From: Collinsella sp. TM09-10AT | Lineage (GTDB): Bacteria > Actinomycetota > Coriobacteriia > Coriobacteriales > Coriobacteriaceae | NCBI RefSeq assembly: GCF_003436275.1 | Contig: NZ_QSOP01000029.1 | Coordinates: 1 to 21,748 of the forward strand | Reading direction: 5' to 3' | Length of the DNA: 21,748 nt | Notes under the pieces: model-generated | What the model was told of the DNA's origin: nothing | The model's input: the letters and a program-made list of their open reading frames with translations, nothing else | Database searches by the model: none | Made by a program: the position numbers and the translations under genes | Shown: positions 1 to 6,518 of the stretch, in pieces | Layout of the letters: each line of letters opens with the position of its first letter | Position numbering within the stretch: the stretch's first letter is position 1

Positions 1-31
1 ACGGTCCCGGGCTGACAATTTCGACTGTAAT

Positions 32-67
32 GGACGTTCTTAAACGACTAGTCGTTAATGAACGTCC
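32..67. repeat. 36-bp near-perfect palindrome, GGGGAC-family intergenic repeat (copy 1)
   Basis: The outer arms are GGACGTTC and GAACGTCC. The centre is the perfect 12-bp palindrome ACGACTAGTCGT, with dyad axis between 49 and 50. Only the TTAA/TAAT spacers break symmetry. The same 36-bp architecture recurs at 1565-1600, and a half copy lies at 17127-17153. It lies outside any gene, upstream of prfA. Read on the minus strand it continues as GTTGGGGACGTTC, the form seen in the other copies. It could be a REP-like element or a protein-binding dyad; the sequence does not decide. Confidence 0.75.
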
Positions 68-287
68 CCAACGGCTATGTCCACTCATTCCGTGCGGGTT
101 GTATGCAGGTTTGCCTGCGCACGCTATCATGTATGGGTTAGACCGCAACTATGTACCCCCATACGCGAAGGGATGCGCATGTATCTGAAGATCGACATGT
201 TCTAGCCGGGCTTTACCCCCGCAGCGGCGCCCCGCGCCCCATCAATTCTGCCGATTTTCACCTTCACGCATATAAAAGGAGTCCGTC
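68..287. other. Gene-free upstream region of prfA
   Basis: No family-like coding sequence is visible. It holds a small hairpin (GCAGG-TTTG-CCTGC, 105-118) and a possible longer one (GTATGGG near 131 with CCCATAC near 160). I found no -35/-10 pair with acceptable spacing. The last bases carry the prfA ribosome-binding site AAAAGGAG (274-281). Confidence 0.5.
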
Positions 288-1355
288 ATGCGCGACAAGC
301 TCGAAAAGATCATCAAGGCCTACGAGGAGCTCGAGAAGAAGCTTTCCGACCCAGCCGTCGCCTCCGATATCAAGGAGTTCACGCGTCTCAACAAGGAGTA
401 CGCGCACCAGTCCGACCTCATCGCTGCCTCGCGCGAGTACATCGGCGCGCTCGATGACATCGAGGCTGCCAAGGAAATGCTCCACGATACTACCGATGCC
501 GATGAGAAGGAGATGCTCCAGATGGACATCTCCGAAAACGAGGCCAAGCTTCCCCAGCTCGAGGAAGACATCAAGTACATGCTCATCCCGAGCGACCCCA
601 ACGACGACAAGAACACCATCGTCGAGATTCGCTCCGCCGCCGGTGGCGACGAGGCGGCCATCTTCGCCGGCGACCTGTACAAGATGTATCAGCGCTTCTG
701 CGAGTCGCGCGGCTGGAAGACCACCGTGCTCGACTCCAGCCCCAGCGAGGCCGGCGGCTTTAAGTCCATCGAGTTCAAGGTCGAGGGCGACCGCGTCTAC
801 TCCGTCATGAAGTTCGAGTCCGGCGTGCACCGCGTCCAGCGCGTTCCCAAGACCGAGTCCCAGGGTCGCATCCAGACCTCCACGGCAACCGTCGCCGTGC
901 TTCCCGAGGCCGAGGAGATCGACGTTCAGATCAACCAGTCCGACCTGCGCATCGATACCTACTGCGCCTCCGGTCCTGGCGGTCAGTGCGTTAACACCAC
1001 TTATTCCGCCGTGCGCATCACCCACCTGCCCACCAACACCGTGGTGCAGTCGCAGGAACAGCGCTCCCAGATCCAGAACCGCGAAGTCTGCATGCAGATG
1101 CTGCGCGCCCGTCTGTACGAGATGGAGCTCGAGAAGCAGCAGGCAGAGCTCGGTGCCGAGCGCCAGAGCCAGATCGGCCACGGCAACCGTTCCGAGAAGA
1201 TCCGTACCTACAACCAGCCCCAGGACCGCGTGACCGATCACCGCATCGGCTTCAACTCCACCTACAACGGCGTCCTTCTGGGCGACCAGCTCGGCACCGT
1301 CATCGAGGCACTCGCCGCCGCCGAGCGAGCCGAGAAGCTGGCACAGGCCGTGTAG
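288..1355 (+). CDS. prfA: Peptide chain release factor 1
   Basis: RF1 recognises UAA and UAG stop codons in the ribosomal A site and triggers peptidyl-tRNA hydrolysis. The 355-residue length is normal for the family. The N-terminal helical domain covers roughly residues 1-110. The stop-codon reading motif is Pro-Lys-Thr at 187-189, a PxT motif that marks RF1 rather than RF2 (SPF). The catalytic GGQ is at 231-233 within GPGGQCVNTT, followed by the family sequence VRITHLPTN. The residue after GGQ is Cys, where Ser or His is more usual. The ATG start is preceded by AAAAGGAG six bases upstream. Its modifying enzyme PrmC is the next gene, about 640 bp downstream; the intervening repeats suggest the two are not tightly co-transcribed. 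Confidence 0.97.
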   Translation: MRDKLEKIIKAYEELEKKLSDPAVASDIKEFTRLNKEYAHQSDLIAASREYIGALDDIEAAKEMLHDTTDADEKEMLQMDISENEAKLPQLEEDIKYMLIPSDPNDDKNTIVEIRSAAGGDEAAIFAGDLYKMYQRFCESRGWKTTVLDSSPSEAGGFKSIEFKVEGDRVYSVMKFESGVHRVQRVPKTESQGRIQTSTATVAVLPEAEEIDVQINQSDLRIDTYCASGPGGQCVNTTYSAVRITHLPTNTVVQSQEQRSQIQNREVCMQMLRARLYEMELEKQQAELGAERQSQIGHGNRSEKIRTYNQPQDRVTDHRIGFNSTYNGVLLGDQLGTVIEALAAAERAEKLAQAV

Positions 1356-1358
1356 CGG

Positions 1359-1386
1359 GTTACGCGGTTTTGCCAAACCGCGTAAC
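1359..1386 (+). other. Perfect 12-bp stem-loop after prfA
   Basis: GTTACGCGGTTT (1359-1370) and AAACCGCGTAAC (1375-1386) pair perfectly around a TGCC loop, four bases after the prfA stop codon. No T-run follows, so it is not a classic intrinsic terminator. An almost identical stem-loop (loop TACC) sits directly after the LCP stop codon at 16951-16980. It may protect mRNA 3' ends or be one end of the dispersed element. Confidence 0.7.
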
Positions 1387-1400
1387 GGCTCGACGCTGCA

Positions 1401-1498
1401 AACGCCCCTAAGCGGCAATCTGACGTTCAATCGTCGGTCGCGTACCGAAGTACGCTTCCCTCCTTTTTCACGTCACCTTGCTCGCTTAGGGGCGTTTT
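1401..1498 (+). terminator. Long-range nested stem, possible prfA terminator
   Basis: AACGCCCCTAAGCG (1401-1414) pairs perfectly with CGCTTAGGGGCGTT (1483-1496), and a short T-run (1495-1498) follows. Inside lie TGACGT (1421-1426) with ACGTCA (1470-1475), and then the hairpin at 1440-1455. The helices are nested co-axially. The 68-nt loop is long for a simple terminator, so this may be a structured RNA whose last arm also terminates transcription. Confidence 0.5.
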
Positions 1499-1535
1499 CG
1501 CTGACTTATGTTCAACCTGCGGCGGGGCACTCATT

Positions 1536-1600
1536 GGGGACAGACTTAAATGAGTAGTCGTTGGGGACGTTGTTAAATGACTAGTCAAACAAGAACGTCC
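1536..1600. repeat. GGGGAC-family repeat (copy 2), two 27-nt units and a 36-bp palindrome
   Basis: Two tandem 27-nt units run from 1536 and 1563. Both begin GGGGAC and continue with TTAAATGA(C/G)TAGTC. The second unit, extended to 1600, forms a 36-bp imperfect palindrome (GGACGTTG...GAACGTCC, centre TGACTAGTCA), the same length and core as the palindrome at 32-67. Copies 1 and 2 thus flank prfA. Confidence 0.7.
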
Positions 1601-1686
1601 AACGACTAGGCAGGGCACATTGCTTTGAGATGTTATTCAATCGGTTTTGATGGCCTTTGAGCTGCTTACCTGCTTAAAGTAATTAA

Positions 1687-1860
1687 CGGCATGCATCTGC
1701 AATTGAAAATATTGCTCGAAAAAACGTCCAAGAAGTCGCGGAGCGATTTTTGATGGGTCGTGCGTCAAGCGATGTGGCAAGTTCTTGGTTAGATATTGGT
1801 CAGTTTTGGGGCAACCTTGCCAAAAGCTTGACGAATGCAAATTTAGACGTCAGCGAATGA
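1687..1860 (+). pseudogene. Possible remnant of a protein-coding gene
   Basis: An open frame of 57 codons runs from just after a TAA (1684-1686) to TGA (1858-1860). It has no good start codon at its 5' end; the first ATG is at 1753. The translation (for example ENIARKNVQEVAERF, then ASSWLDIGQFWGNL) has protein-like composition. Other frames upstream, between about 1630 and 1690, also look coding for short stretches, as if small indels had broken one gene. Base composition is AT-richer than the neighbouring genes. I do not recognise the family, and it could be chance. Confidence 0.22.
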
Positions 1861-1924
1861 ACACTTTGAGCGAGCTCGGTGCAAAATTCTGGGCTGATTC
1901 TCGATAATCGCCTTCAATCGCCCC

Positions 1925-1951
1925 TTGCCAAGCGCTGGCCTCGCTTACAAT
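1925..1951 (+). promoter_or_regulatory. Candidate promoter for prmC
   Basis: TTGCCA (1925-1930) and TACAAT (1946-1951) resemble -35 and -10 boxes, but the 15-bp spacing is shorter than ideal. A small hairpin GCGCCG-TC-CGGCGC (1968-1981) follows, just before the prmC ribosome-binding site GGGGAGGG. It is the best promoter-like pair in the prfA-prmC gap. Confidence 0.4.
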
Positions 1952-1999
1952 CTGCTCCGACATTCGCGCGCCGTCCGGCGCTTAAGAGGGGAGGGCCCC

Positions 2000-3250
2000 A
2001 TGGCAAACGAGATTTGGACCATCAAGCGTTGTCTCGAGTGGACCAAGGAGTACCTGGCCGAGCGCGGCGAGGAGCACCCCCGTCTTTCTGCCGAGTGGCT
2101 GCTGTGCGCCGCCACGGGCCTGGCGCGCATTGACCTATATATGCGTATGGACGAGACGCTTAACGCGGCCCAGCTCGAGACCATGCATGCGGCCGTTGTC
2201 CGCCGCGCTAAGGGCGAGCCGCTGCAATACATCACGGGCAGCACGCAGTTTCGCATGATCGACGTCGCGTGCGCCCCCGGCGTGCTCATCCCGCGCCCCG
2301 AGACCGAGATGCTCGTCGAAGAAGTCCTGAACTATCTGGATACCGAGGTGCTGAGCCCCGAGGCCGCTGCCCGTCAGCGTGTTGAGCTGCCTTGGAACGA
2401 TGAGGTCGAGCAGGCCCGCAAAGCTGAGGCGGCGTTGGCCGACGAACGCGCGACCGCCGAGCGCCGTGCTGCCAACCTGACGGCCGCCGATGAGGCTGCG
2501 CTGGGTAGCGACGTGCTCGGTAGCCGCGCCTATGCCGAGGAGCTTGCCGATCGCGAGGCCGAGGAAGCCGCCGCGCAAGCAGCAGAAGCCGAAGCCGCAA
2601 AAGCCGCCGAGCCCGAGCTCGACGAATACGACATCGCCATCGAGGGCGCCGACCAGGAGACGGTTTCAGCTCAGGATGCCGCTGCGCCTGCCCCAGCCGA
2701 GCCCCGCACTGCCCGCGTTCTCGAGGTCGGCTGCGGCACGGGCTGTATCTCGCTCTCGATCGCCTGGGAGCGTCGCGGCCACGTCACCTGCACTGCTACC
2801 GATATCGAGCCGCGCGCCATCGACCTTGCTACCAAAAACCGCGATGCGCTTGGCCTCACGTCCGACGAGGTCGCTTTCAGCCTCACGAACCTGGTGAGCT
2901 CCATTCCCCGTGAAGAGTGGGGCACCTTTGACGTACTCGTCTCCAACCCGCCCTACATCCCCACCGATGTCATGCGCTCGCTGCCGCACGAGGTCAAGGA
3001 CTTTGAGCCCGATCTGGCGCTCGAGGGCGGTGCCGACGGCCTCGATATCTTCCGCCGCCTGCTCAACGCGGCGCCCTACATGTTGCGCGCCGGCGGCCTG
3101 TTTGCCTGCGAGCTCTACGAGGGCGCGCTCGACGCTGCGGCCGAGCTCTGCCGCCAAGCGGGTCTGTCGGACGTGCGCATCGTCCACGACCTCACCGATC
3201 GCCCCCGCATCGTCCGAGCCATCGTCACCGAGCCCAAACAGCGCCAGTAA
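2000..3250 (+). CDS. prmC: Release factor glutamine methyltransferase PrmC (HemK), with large internal insertion
   Basis: PrmC uses S-adenosylmethionine to N5-methylate the GGQ glutamine of RF1 and RF2, which fits its place after prfA. The N-terminal substrate-binding domain covers about residues 1-95, with GEPLQYITGSTQF at 72-84. The sequence LIPRPETEMLVEE follows at 96-108. Methyltransferase motif I (EVGCGTG) is at 242-248 and the catalytic NPPY at 316-319. The protein is 416 residues, against about 280 for the family. The excess is a segment at roughly 115-236, rich in Ala and Glu, between the PRPETE element and motif I, where the family normally has only a short helix. The ATG at 2000 is chosen because GGGGAGGG lies just upstream; an in-frame start at 1925 would overlap the promoter candidate. 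Core motifs are intact, so activity is expected. Confidence 0.93.
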   Translation: MANEIWTIKRCLEWTKEYLAERGEEHPRLSAEWLLCAATGLARIDLYMRMDETLNAAQLETMHAAVVRRAKGEPLQYITGSTQFRMIDVACAPGVLIPRPETEMLVEEVLNYLDTEVLSPEAAARQRVELPWNDEVEQARKAEAALADERATAERRAANLTAADEAALGSDVLGSRAYAEELADREAEEAAAQAAEAEAAKAAEPELDEYDIAIEGADQETVSAQDAAAPAPAEPRTARVLEVGCGTGCISLSIAWERRGHVTCTATDIEPRAIDLATKNRDALGLTSDEVAFSLTNLVSSIPREEWGTFDVLVSNPPYIPTDVMRSLPHEVKDFEPDLALEGGADGLDIFRRLLNAAPYMLRAGGLFACELYEGALDAAAELCRQAGLSDVRIVHDLTDRPRIVRAIVTEPKQRQ

Positions 3251-3264
3251 TATTTATTAACTGG

Positions 3265-3293
3265 TTAGCAAAAATTATAAAGTAGTTTATAAT
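3265..3293 (+). promoter_or_regulatory. hicAB promoter with palindromic operator candidate
   Basis: TTAGCA (3265-3270), a 17-bp spacer and a consensus TATAAT (3288-3293) make a good sigma-70-type promoter 26 bp before hicA. The palindrome ATTATAAA-GTAG-TTTATAAT (3274-3293) is perfect and covers the spacer and the -10 box. A second short dyad, TAAC-TG-GTTA (3258-3267), overlaps the -35. HicB proteins with a DNA-binding C-terminus are known to repress their own promoters, so this is the likely operator. Confidence 0.65.
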
Positions 3294-3318
3294 TAGGACG
3301 GCTGAAAGAGGTCGGCCC

Positions 3319-3504
3319 ATGCAACCCCCTACCTTTCGGGAAATCATTGCCCTACTCAAGCACGATGGATTCGTGAAGGTCGCGCAAGTCGGTAGTCATG
3401 CTAAGTATGTTTCTGGTGACCGTGTTGTCACCGTGAACGGCTCTGGTGGTGATCGACCAAAGAAGGGCACGTGGGCAAGTATTCGTCGCCAAGCTGGATG
3501 GTAG
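3319..3504 (+). CDS. hicA: HicA-family mRNA interferase toxin
   Basis: HicA toxins cleave mRNA on a small double-stranded-RNA-binding-like fold and are neutralised by HicB. The 61 residues fit the family. The sequence shows the usual pattern: an N-terminal helix ending in KHDGF, the catalytic His in GSH at residue 27, then strands with VVTV and a C-terminal RRQAGW resembling the family's IxKQAG end. AAAGAGG lies seven bases before the ATG. hicB starts 11 bp downstream, so the two form an operon. The toxin gene comes first, as is common for hicAB. The upstream DNA is AT-rich, unlike the flanking prmC and tsaC, which is consistent with acquisition. Confidence 0.9.
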   Translation: MQPPTFREIIALLKHDGFVKVAQVGSHAKYVSGDRVVTVNGSGGDRPKKGTWASIRRQAGW

Positions 3505-3515
3505 TTGGAGGCAAA

Positions 3516-3962
3516 ATGAGGCAGCGATTTACCTATGACTGCGTTCTCATAAAAGAAGACGACGGTTACTGCGCCAGCTTCCCGCAGATTCCCGGCGCCT
3601 TTGCCGATGGCGATACGCGCGAAGAAGCGATTGCCCATGCCACCGAGGCACTGATGGCGTTTTTGGCCGACGACCTCAACAACGGTTTGACTCCGGCAGG
3701 GTACGAACGCTCGGCCGAGGTCGTGGCCCTTTCAGTCGAAATCGACCACGAGGACGCTCGGGAAGCGGCGTGCCGAACATTTAAAGACGCAGCGCTGGAC
3801 CTCAAAGTCTCCGCTCCGCGGATTACCGCGCTGGTCAAAGCCGGCAAACTCGATGTTGAACTCGTCGACGGCCGTCGGATGATAACGATAGACAGTATCG
3901 AGCGTTACGCCGCCCAAGAACGTCACGCCGGAAGACCAAAGAAGTTCGCAGCCGTCCAATAA
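3516..3962 (+). CDS. hicB: HicB-family antitoxin with C-terminal DNA-binding region
   Basis: The N-terminal half (about residues 1-65) is the HicB RNase-H-like fold, with YDCVLIKEDDGYCASFPQIP and GDTREEAIAHATEAL. This part binds and blocks HicA. The C-terminal part (about 90-148) looks like an excisionase/MerR-like winged helix (LKVSAPRITALVKAG...MITIDSIERYA). It could bind the palindrome over the hicA promoter. ATG 3516 is chosen because TTGGAGG lies four bases upstream and it gives the canonical HicB beginning; an in-frame ATG at 3471 lies inside hicA. At 148 residues it belongs to the longer HicB class. No terminator is evident before tsaC. Confidence 0.9.
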   Translation: MRQRFTYDCVLIKEDDGYCASFPQIPGAFADGDTREEAIAHATEALMAFLADDLNNGLTPAGYERSAEVVALSVEIDHEDAREAACRTFKDAALDLKVSAPRITALVKAGKLDVELVDGRRMITIDSIERYAAQERHAGRPKKFAAVQ

Positions 3963-4096
3963 CCCCCTCACTTTCACCGACTACTAGAGCCGCTCACCAA
4001 ACCAACATGCGCTCTGGGCAAATAGATTGAACGTTTCGTGCGAGAATGCCCCACAGTAAACAAACTTGCACCAGAGCGTAAGGGGCTGGCATACAC

Positions 4097-4840
4097 ATGC
4101 AGACGGTCTATCGGGTATACGAGGGAGCGCGCGAGCCGCATCGGCTTGCCGTCGAGCACACGGCCGAGGTGCTCGGCTGTGGCGGTCTGGCCCTGATCCC
4201 GACCGAGACCGTCTATGGTGTCGCTGTGGCAGTTAACGCCTTTTCGGACGCCGTGCCTCAAGATACAAGCGAATTCCCATCGTGGCCGCGAGATCCGCAG
4301 GCCACCGTCAACGGCGCCGCGGTCCCCGCACTCGGTACCGGCTATCGTCGTATCTTTACCCTCAAGCAGCGCGAGCTCACCCAAACGGTTGCCTGGCTGG
4401 TCGATGATGCCGAGGCACTCGTCCGCTATGGCGTGGATATCCCTAACGAGGCCCGCGTGCTCGCCCGACGATGCTGGCCGGGCGCCCTGACTATCGTGGT
4501 CAAGGCGGCCCCCTGCGTGCCGACCTTCATGCGCGCCGCCGACGACACGGTGGCGCTTCGCGCTTCGGCCTCGCCCGTGGTGCAGGCGCTCATCCGCGCC
4601 TGTGGCAGCCCCCTTGCCTGCACCAGCGCCAACACGCATGGCGCGCCCGCGCCGGCAAGCTTTGTCACGGTGGAGGAGCGCATCCTGGAGGGGGTCGATG
4701 TGGCCGTCGACGCCGGTGAGACCCCGTGTCGCGACGCTTCGACCATCGTGTCGTTTCAGCACGGTGAGCTCCAGATCCTGCGCCAAGGCGCGCTTCCCGC
4801 ATCAGAGATCGAGCGGGTCCTGTCCGACCCGATGCAATAG
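4097..4840 (+). CDS. tsaC: L-threonylcarbamoyladenylate synthase (YrdC/TsaC type)
   Basis: The enzyme makes threonylcarbamoyl-AMP from Thr, bicarbonate and ATP, the first step of tRNA t6A37 synthesis. PTETVYGV is at 35-42, KQR at 90-92 is the KxR nucleotide-binding signature, and TSANTHGAP at 176-184 is the SANxSG-like motif. The 247 residues include the YrdC domain only; there is no Sua5 C-terminal domain. An extra segment (about residues 45-82, FSDAVPQDTSEFPSWPRD and onward) separates PTETVYGV from the IFTLKQR segment, where related proteins have a much shorter link. The ribosome-binding site AGGGG is about 11 bases from the ATG, rather far. glpK follows after 13 bp, so co-transcription is likely. 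Sua5/TsaC next to prfA-prmC is a conserved arrangement in Firmicutes. Confidence 0.9.
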   Translation: MQTVYRVYEGAREPHRLAVEHTAEVLGCGGLALIPTETVYGVAVAVNAFSDAVPQDTSEFPSWPRDPQATVNGAAVPALGTGYRRIFTLKQRELTQTVAWLVDDAEALVRYGVDIPNEARVLARRCWPGALTIVVKAAPCVPTFMRAADDTVALRASASPVVQALIRACGSPLACTSANTHGAPAPASFVTVEERILEGVDVAVDAGETPCRDASTIVSFQHGELQILRQGALPASEIERVLSDPMQ

Positions 4841-4853
4841 AAAGGTGTAAGCG

Positions 4854-6395
4854 ATGTCGTTGAATCTAGGTAGCCTGGGTATGGAAGACGCCTCGTTTAG
4901 CTTCGGCGGTTCCTACATCATGGCGCTCGACTGCGGCACCACCTCGGTACTCGCGACCATCGTCGACGAGTACGGCTGCATCGTCGCCCAGGCGCGTCGT
5001 AGCGTCAAAACCAGCTTCCCGCGCCCTGGCTGGGTGGAGCAAGACCCCATGGCGGTCCTTGCCAGCCAGATCGCCGTCATGATGGAAGTCCAGTTTAAGA
5101 GCGGTATCCACTCCGACCGCATTGCCGCCATCGGCATCTCCAACCAGCGCGAGACCACGGTGGTCTGGGACCGCGTGAGCGGTCAGCCGATCTATAACGC
5201 CATCGTATGGCAGTGCCGCCGTACCGCGCCGGCAATCGACGCGTTGGTTGAACAGGGTTGCGAGGAGCTGGTGCGCTCCCGCACGGGGCTTACGCTCGAC
5301 CCGTATTTCTCGGCCTCCAAGGTGCAGTGGATTCTCGATAACGTCGACGGTGCGCGTGAGAGCGCGGCGACGGGCGACCTCATGTTCGGCACCATCGACA
5401 CCTGGCTCATCTACAACCTCACCGGCGGTCAGGTCTTTGCCACCGACTACACCAATGCCAGCCGCACCGCGCTCTTTAATATCCATACGCTTGATTGGGA
5501 CGACGATCTGCTGGCGCTTTTCGACGTCCCGCGTTCCATGATGCCCGAGGTTCGCTGGAGTTCGGGCGACTACGGTCGCGTCGCGAGCGACATCATGACC
5601 AACATGCCACCCATCATGGGCGTGGTGGGCGATCAGCAGGCGTCGCTGTTCGGCCACTGCTGCTTCCGTCCCGGCCAGACCAAAAACACCTATGGCACGG
5701 GTTGCTTTATGCTCATGAACACCGGCGACGAGATCGTCGAATCCAAGAACGGTCTGGTCTCCACGATCGGTATCGCCGCGGACGGCAAAATCAGCTATGC
5801 GCTCGAGGGTTCTATCTTTGCCGCCGGCTCCACCATGAACTGGCTTCGCAACAACATGGGCATCATCTCGAGCGTGAGCGAGTCGGCACAACTTGCCGCT
5901 TCGATTAACGACAACGAGGGCTGCTACTTCGTTCCCGCCTTTGCGGGTTTGGGCGCTCCCTGGTGGGACCCGCATGCCCGCGGTATCGTGTGCGGTCTGA
6001 CCGGCGCCTCGAGCCGTGCGACCATCGTACGTGCCGCCTGCGAATCCATGGCATATCAGAGCTACGACGTGCTGCGCGCCATGGAGCAGGACGTGGGGCT
6101 TTCGATCGAGCGCCTGTCTGTCGATGGCGGTGCCTCGCGCAACGAGTTCATCATGCAATTCCAGGCCGACCTGCTGGATATCCCCGTGCTGCAATGCGAG
6201 ACGGTGGAGACCACGGCAATCGGTGCCGCGTACTTGGCGGGTCTTGCCGTCGGCTATTGGGAAGACCTAGAAGAGCTGGAGCAAAATGCCCAGATCGTTA
6301 GGACCTTCCTTCCCCACATGTCTGCCGAGCGTCGCGAGCAAAACCTTGCGGGCTGGTGTGACGCAGTCAGGCGCTCGCTCAGTACCGCACAGTAG
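4854..6395 (+). CDS. glpK: Glycerol kinase
   Basis: GlpK phosphorylates glycerol to sn-glycerol 3-phosphate with ATP in the cytoplasm. It is a clear FGGY-family match. The phosphate-binding DCGTT is at 26-30. It is followed by PGWVEQDP, SNQRETTVVWDR, NAIVWQCRRT, FGTIDTWLIYNLTGG, TDYTNASRTALFNIHTLDWDD, GDQQASLFG, KNTYGTGCFMLMNTG, and AFAGLGAPWWDP. The 513-residue length is normal apart from an N-terminal extension of about 18 residues. The ATG at 4854 has AAAGGTG six bases upstream; a later in-frame ATG at 4920 has no such site. The E. coli fructose-1,6-bisphosphate loop (GGKGGTR) is not present. No glycerol facilitator or glycerol-phosphate dehydrogenase gene is in the window. Confidence 0.96.
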   Translation: MSLNLGSLGMEDASFSFGGSYIMALDCGTTSVLATIVDEYGCIVAQARRSVKTSFPRPGWVEQDPMAVLASQIAVMMEVQFKSGIHSDRIAAIGISNQRETTVVWDRVSGQPIYNAIVWQCRRTAPAIDALVEQGCEELVRSRTGLTLDPYFSASKVQWILDNVDGARESAATGDLMFGTIDTWLIYNLTGGQVFATDYTNASRTALFNIHTLDWDDDLLALFDVPRSMMPEVRWSSGDYGRVASDIMTNMPPIMGVVGDQQASLFGHCCFRPGQTKNTYGTGCFMLMNTGDEIVESKNGLVSTIGIAADGKISYALEGSIFAAGSTMNWLRNNMGIISSVSESAQLAASINDNEGCYFVPAFAGLGAPWWDPHARGIVCGLTGASSRATIVRAACESMAYQSYDVLRAMEQDVGLSIERLSVDGGASRNEFIMQFQADLLDIPVLQCETVETTAIGAAYLAGLAVGYWEDLEELEQNAQIVRTFLPHMSAERREQNLAGWCDAVRRSLSTAQ

Positions 6396-6518
6396 GGCTG
6401 CGATGGGCCGCTCGATACAACAAACCGCTAAACTAATGCATGGCGTGCGGTGGCGACATTGCTGCGCGCCTTGTCAGCAAGGCCGTTTTGCGGCCGCAAC
6501 GAAAGGGGCAATCAACCC

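Larger units (their letters stand above)
1356..1535 (+). repeat. Dispersed structured intergenic element, copy A (paralogous to 16951-17126)
   Basis: This stretch shares a series of blocks, in the same order, with the region after the LCP gene. They are: a perfect stem-loop just after the stop codon, GACGCTGC, a 15-nt block CAATCTGACGTTCAA (1416-1430), a 15-nt block TTTCACGTCACCTTG (1466-1480), TCAACCTGCG (from 1511), and CATTGGGGAC leading into the GGGGAC repeats. The two 15-nt blocks are imperfect inverted repeats of each other. They frame a 35-nt segment (1431-1465) that differs between copies but here contains the hairpin GCGTAC-CGAA-GTACGC (1440-1455). Function is unknown. Confidence 0.75.

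Noticed and set aside
264..1430. Long open frame opposite prfA
   Set aside because: It is an antisense shadow of a GC-rich gene; prfA has full family motifs and a ribosome-binding site.
1401..1498. Integron attC-like site or a riboswitch
   Set aside because: No integrase or core-site consensus is visible and the position is at a gene's 3' end, so neither label can be supported.
1536..1600. CRISPR array
   Set aside because: Two diverged 27-nt units without spacers between them and no cas genes in the window; the units are tandem, not separated by unique spacers.
4866..6194. 442-codon frame opposite glpK
   Set aside because: Antisense shadow; glpK matches its family throughout.
6450..6518. 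Upstream ATG for upp
   Set aside because: The family N-terminus begins near 6519 and the ribosome-binding site lies at 6501-6508.
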